Shown here in pieces: positions 5,711 to 5,965 of a stretch of DNA of 5,965 bases. This DNA comes from CAIXTV01 sp964543995 (GTDB lineage Bacteria > Bacteroidota > Bacteroidia > Bacteroidales > CAIXTV01). The stretch lies in contig CAZJBB010000200.1 of assembly GCA_964543995.1 (NCBI GenBank), forward strand, positions 1 through 5,965, given 5' to 3'. Position numbers and translations under genes: made by a program. Positions within the stretch are counted from its first letter, which is position 1, and each line of letters opens with the position of its first letter. The notes beneath the pieces are model-generated. The model worked only from the letters and a program-made list of their open reading frames with translations. It was not told the DNA's origin and did no database searches.

Positions 5711-5965
5711 TTTGCGGAAGGAATCTTCTTTCCGTATAGGCAAACTGAAAGTCTGCTGAAGCAATCCAAATGGGAGAGATTCCGTCCCGACAAGTCGGGA
5801 CAGGTCCCTTCGCTCAGAATGACGCTTCGCAACCCATCCGGAAAGGGACATAATAACCCACTGGACTTCGAGTGCAATCGAGAAGTCCTTGCGTTTTTCA
5901 ATTGGTCATCTCAATCCCGTGTCGGCTGAAGCATTTCCATTCCGTCATTGCGAAATCGACGTGTC
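5711..5965. repeat. Mosaic of short palindromic repeats, non-coding
   Basis: No supportable gene lies between the LRR promoter and the window end. Instead there are three hairpins. At 5711-5744, TTTGC/GCAAA encloses CGGAA/TTCCG. At 5784-5801, GTCCCGAC-AA-GTCGGGAC is an 8-bp perfect palindromic stem. At 5863-5888, GGACTTC pairs with GAAGTCC, and the stretch GCGTTTTTC follows shortly after. The phrases GAAGCAATC, GGGAGAGATTCC, CTTCGCTCAGAATGACG (ending 5824) and CGTCATTGCGAAATCG (from 5943) resemble widespread dispersed repeats of Bacteroidota. AATGACG (5818-5824) and CGTCATT (5943-5949) are inverted copies, and GCTGAAGCA occurs at 5755 and 5925. The right-hand unit runs off the window. Confidence 0.6.

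Noticed and set aside
5671..5901. Minus-strand open frame of 76 codons
   Set aside because: It consists of the palindromic repeats at 5711-5965; the apparent protein is a translation of repeat units.
5711..5965. CRISPR array
   Set aside because: The repeated phrases are few, unequal, partly inverted and not regularly spaced.

Overview
The window looks like a chromosomal stretch of a Bacteroidota species. Pointers are two secreted proteins with signal peptides ending in A-Q, start codons without Shine-Dalgarno sequences, two promoters of the Bacteroidota type (TTTG, 19-nt spacer, TAnnTTTG-like -7 box), a LytS/LytTR two-component pair, and dispersed palindromic repeats of the kind common in that phylum. 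Core genes are moderately AT-rich; the right-hand LRR gene is clearly richer in AT. The genus cannot be named from this sequence.

Left part (1-1715): one minus-strand gene for a secreted M16-like protein. It consists only of a signal peptide, an interdomain linker and the C-terminal, non-catalytic half of a PqqL-type zinc peptidase; the HxxEH half is absent. It has a near-consensus promoter and a downstream intrinsic terminator.

Middle (1716-3763): a divergent plus-strand operon follows, a membrane LytS-type histidine kinase overlapping its LytTR response regulator by 13 nt. All phosphotransfer residues are present, so the pair looks functional. A nested inverted repeat at the convergent end probably separates it from the next gene.

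Right part (3756-5965): a short XRE/HigA-like antitoxin-type regulator without a visible toxin gene, a strongly folded ~137-bp intergenic repeat, a secreted leucine-rich-repeat protein, a consensus promoter for it, and a ~255-bp mosaic of short palindromic repeats with no gene. The most unusual signal is here. The LRR gene is framed by a perfect 12-bp inverted repeat (TTGTTATAGCCA), 4 nt before its start codon and 2 nt after its stop codon, and the downstream copy forms the edge of the folded repeat. This is the geometry of a gene cassette with an attC-like site, although core bases do not match the integron consensus and no integrase is present. The low GC of the gene also fits acquisition.
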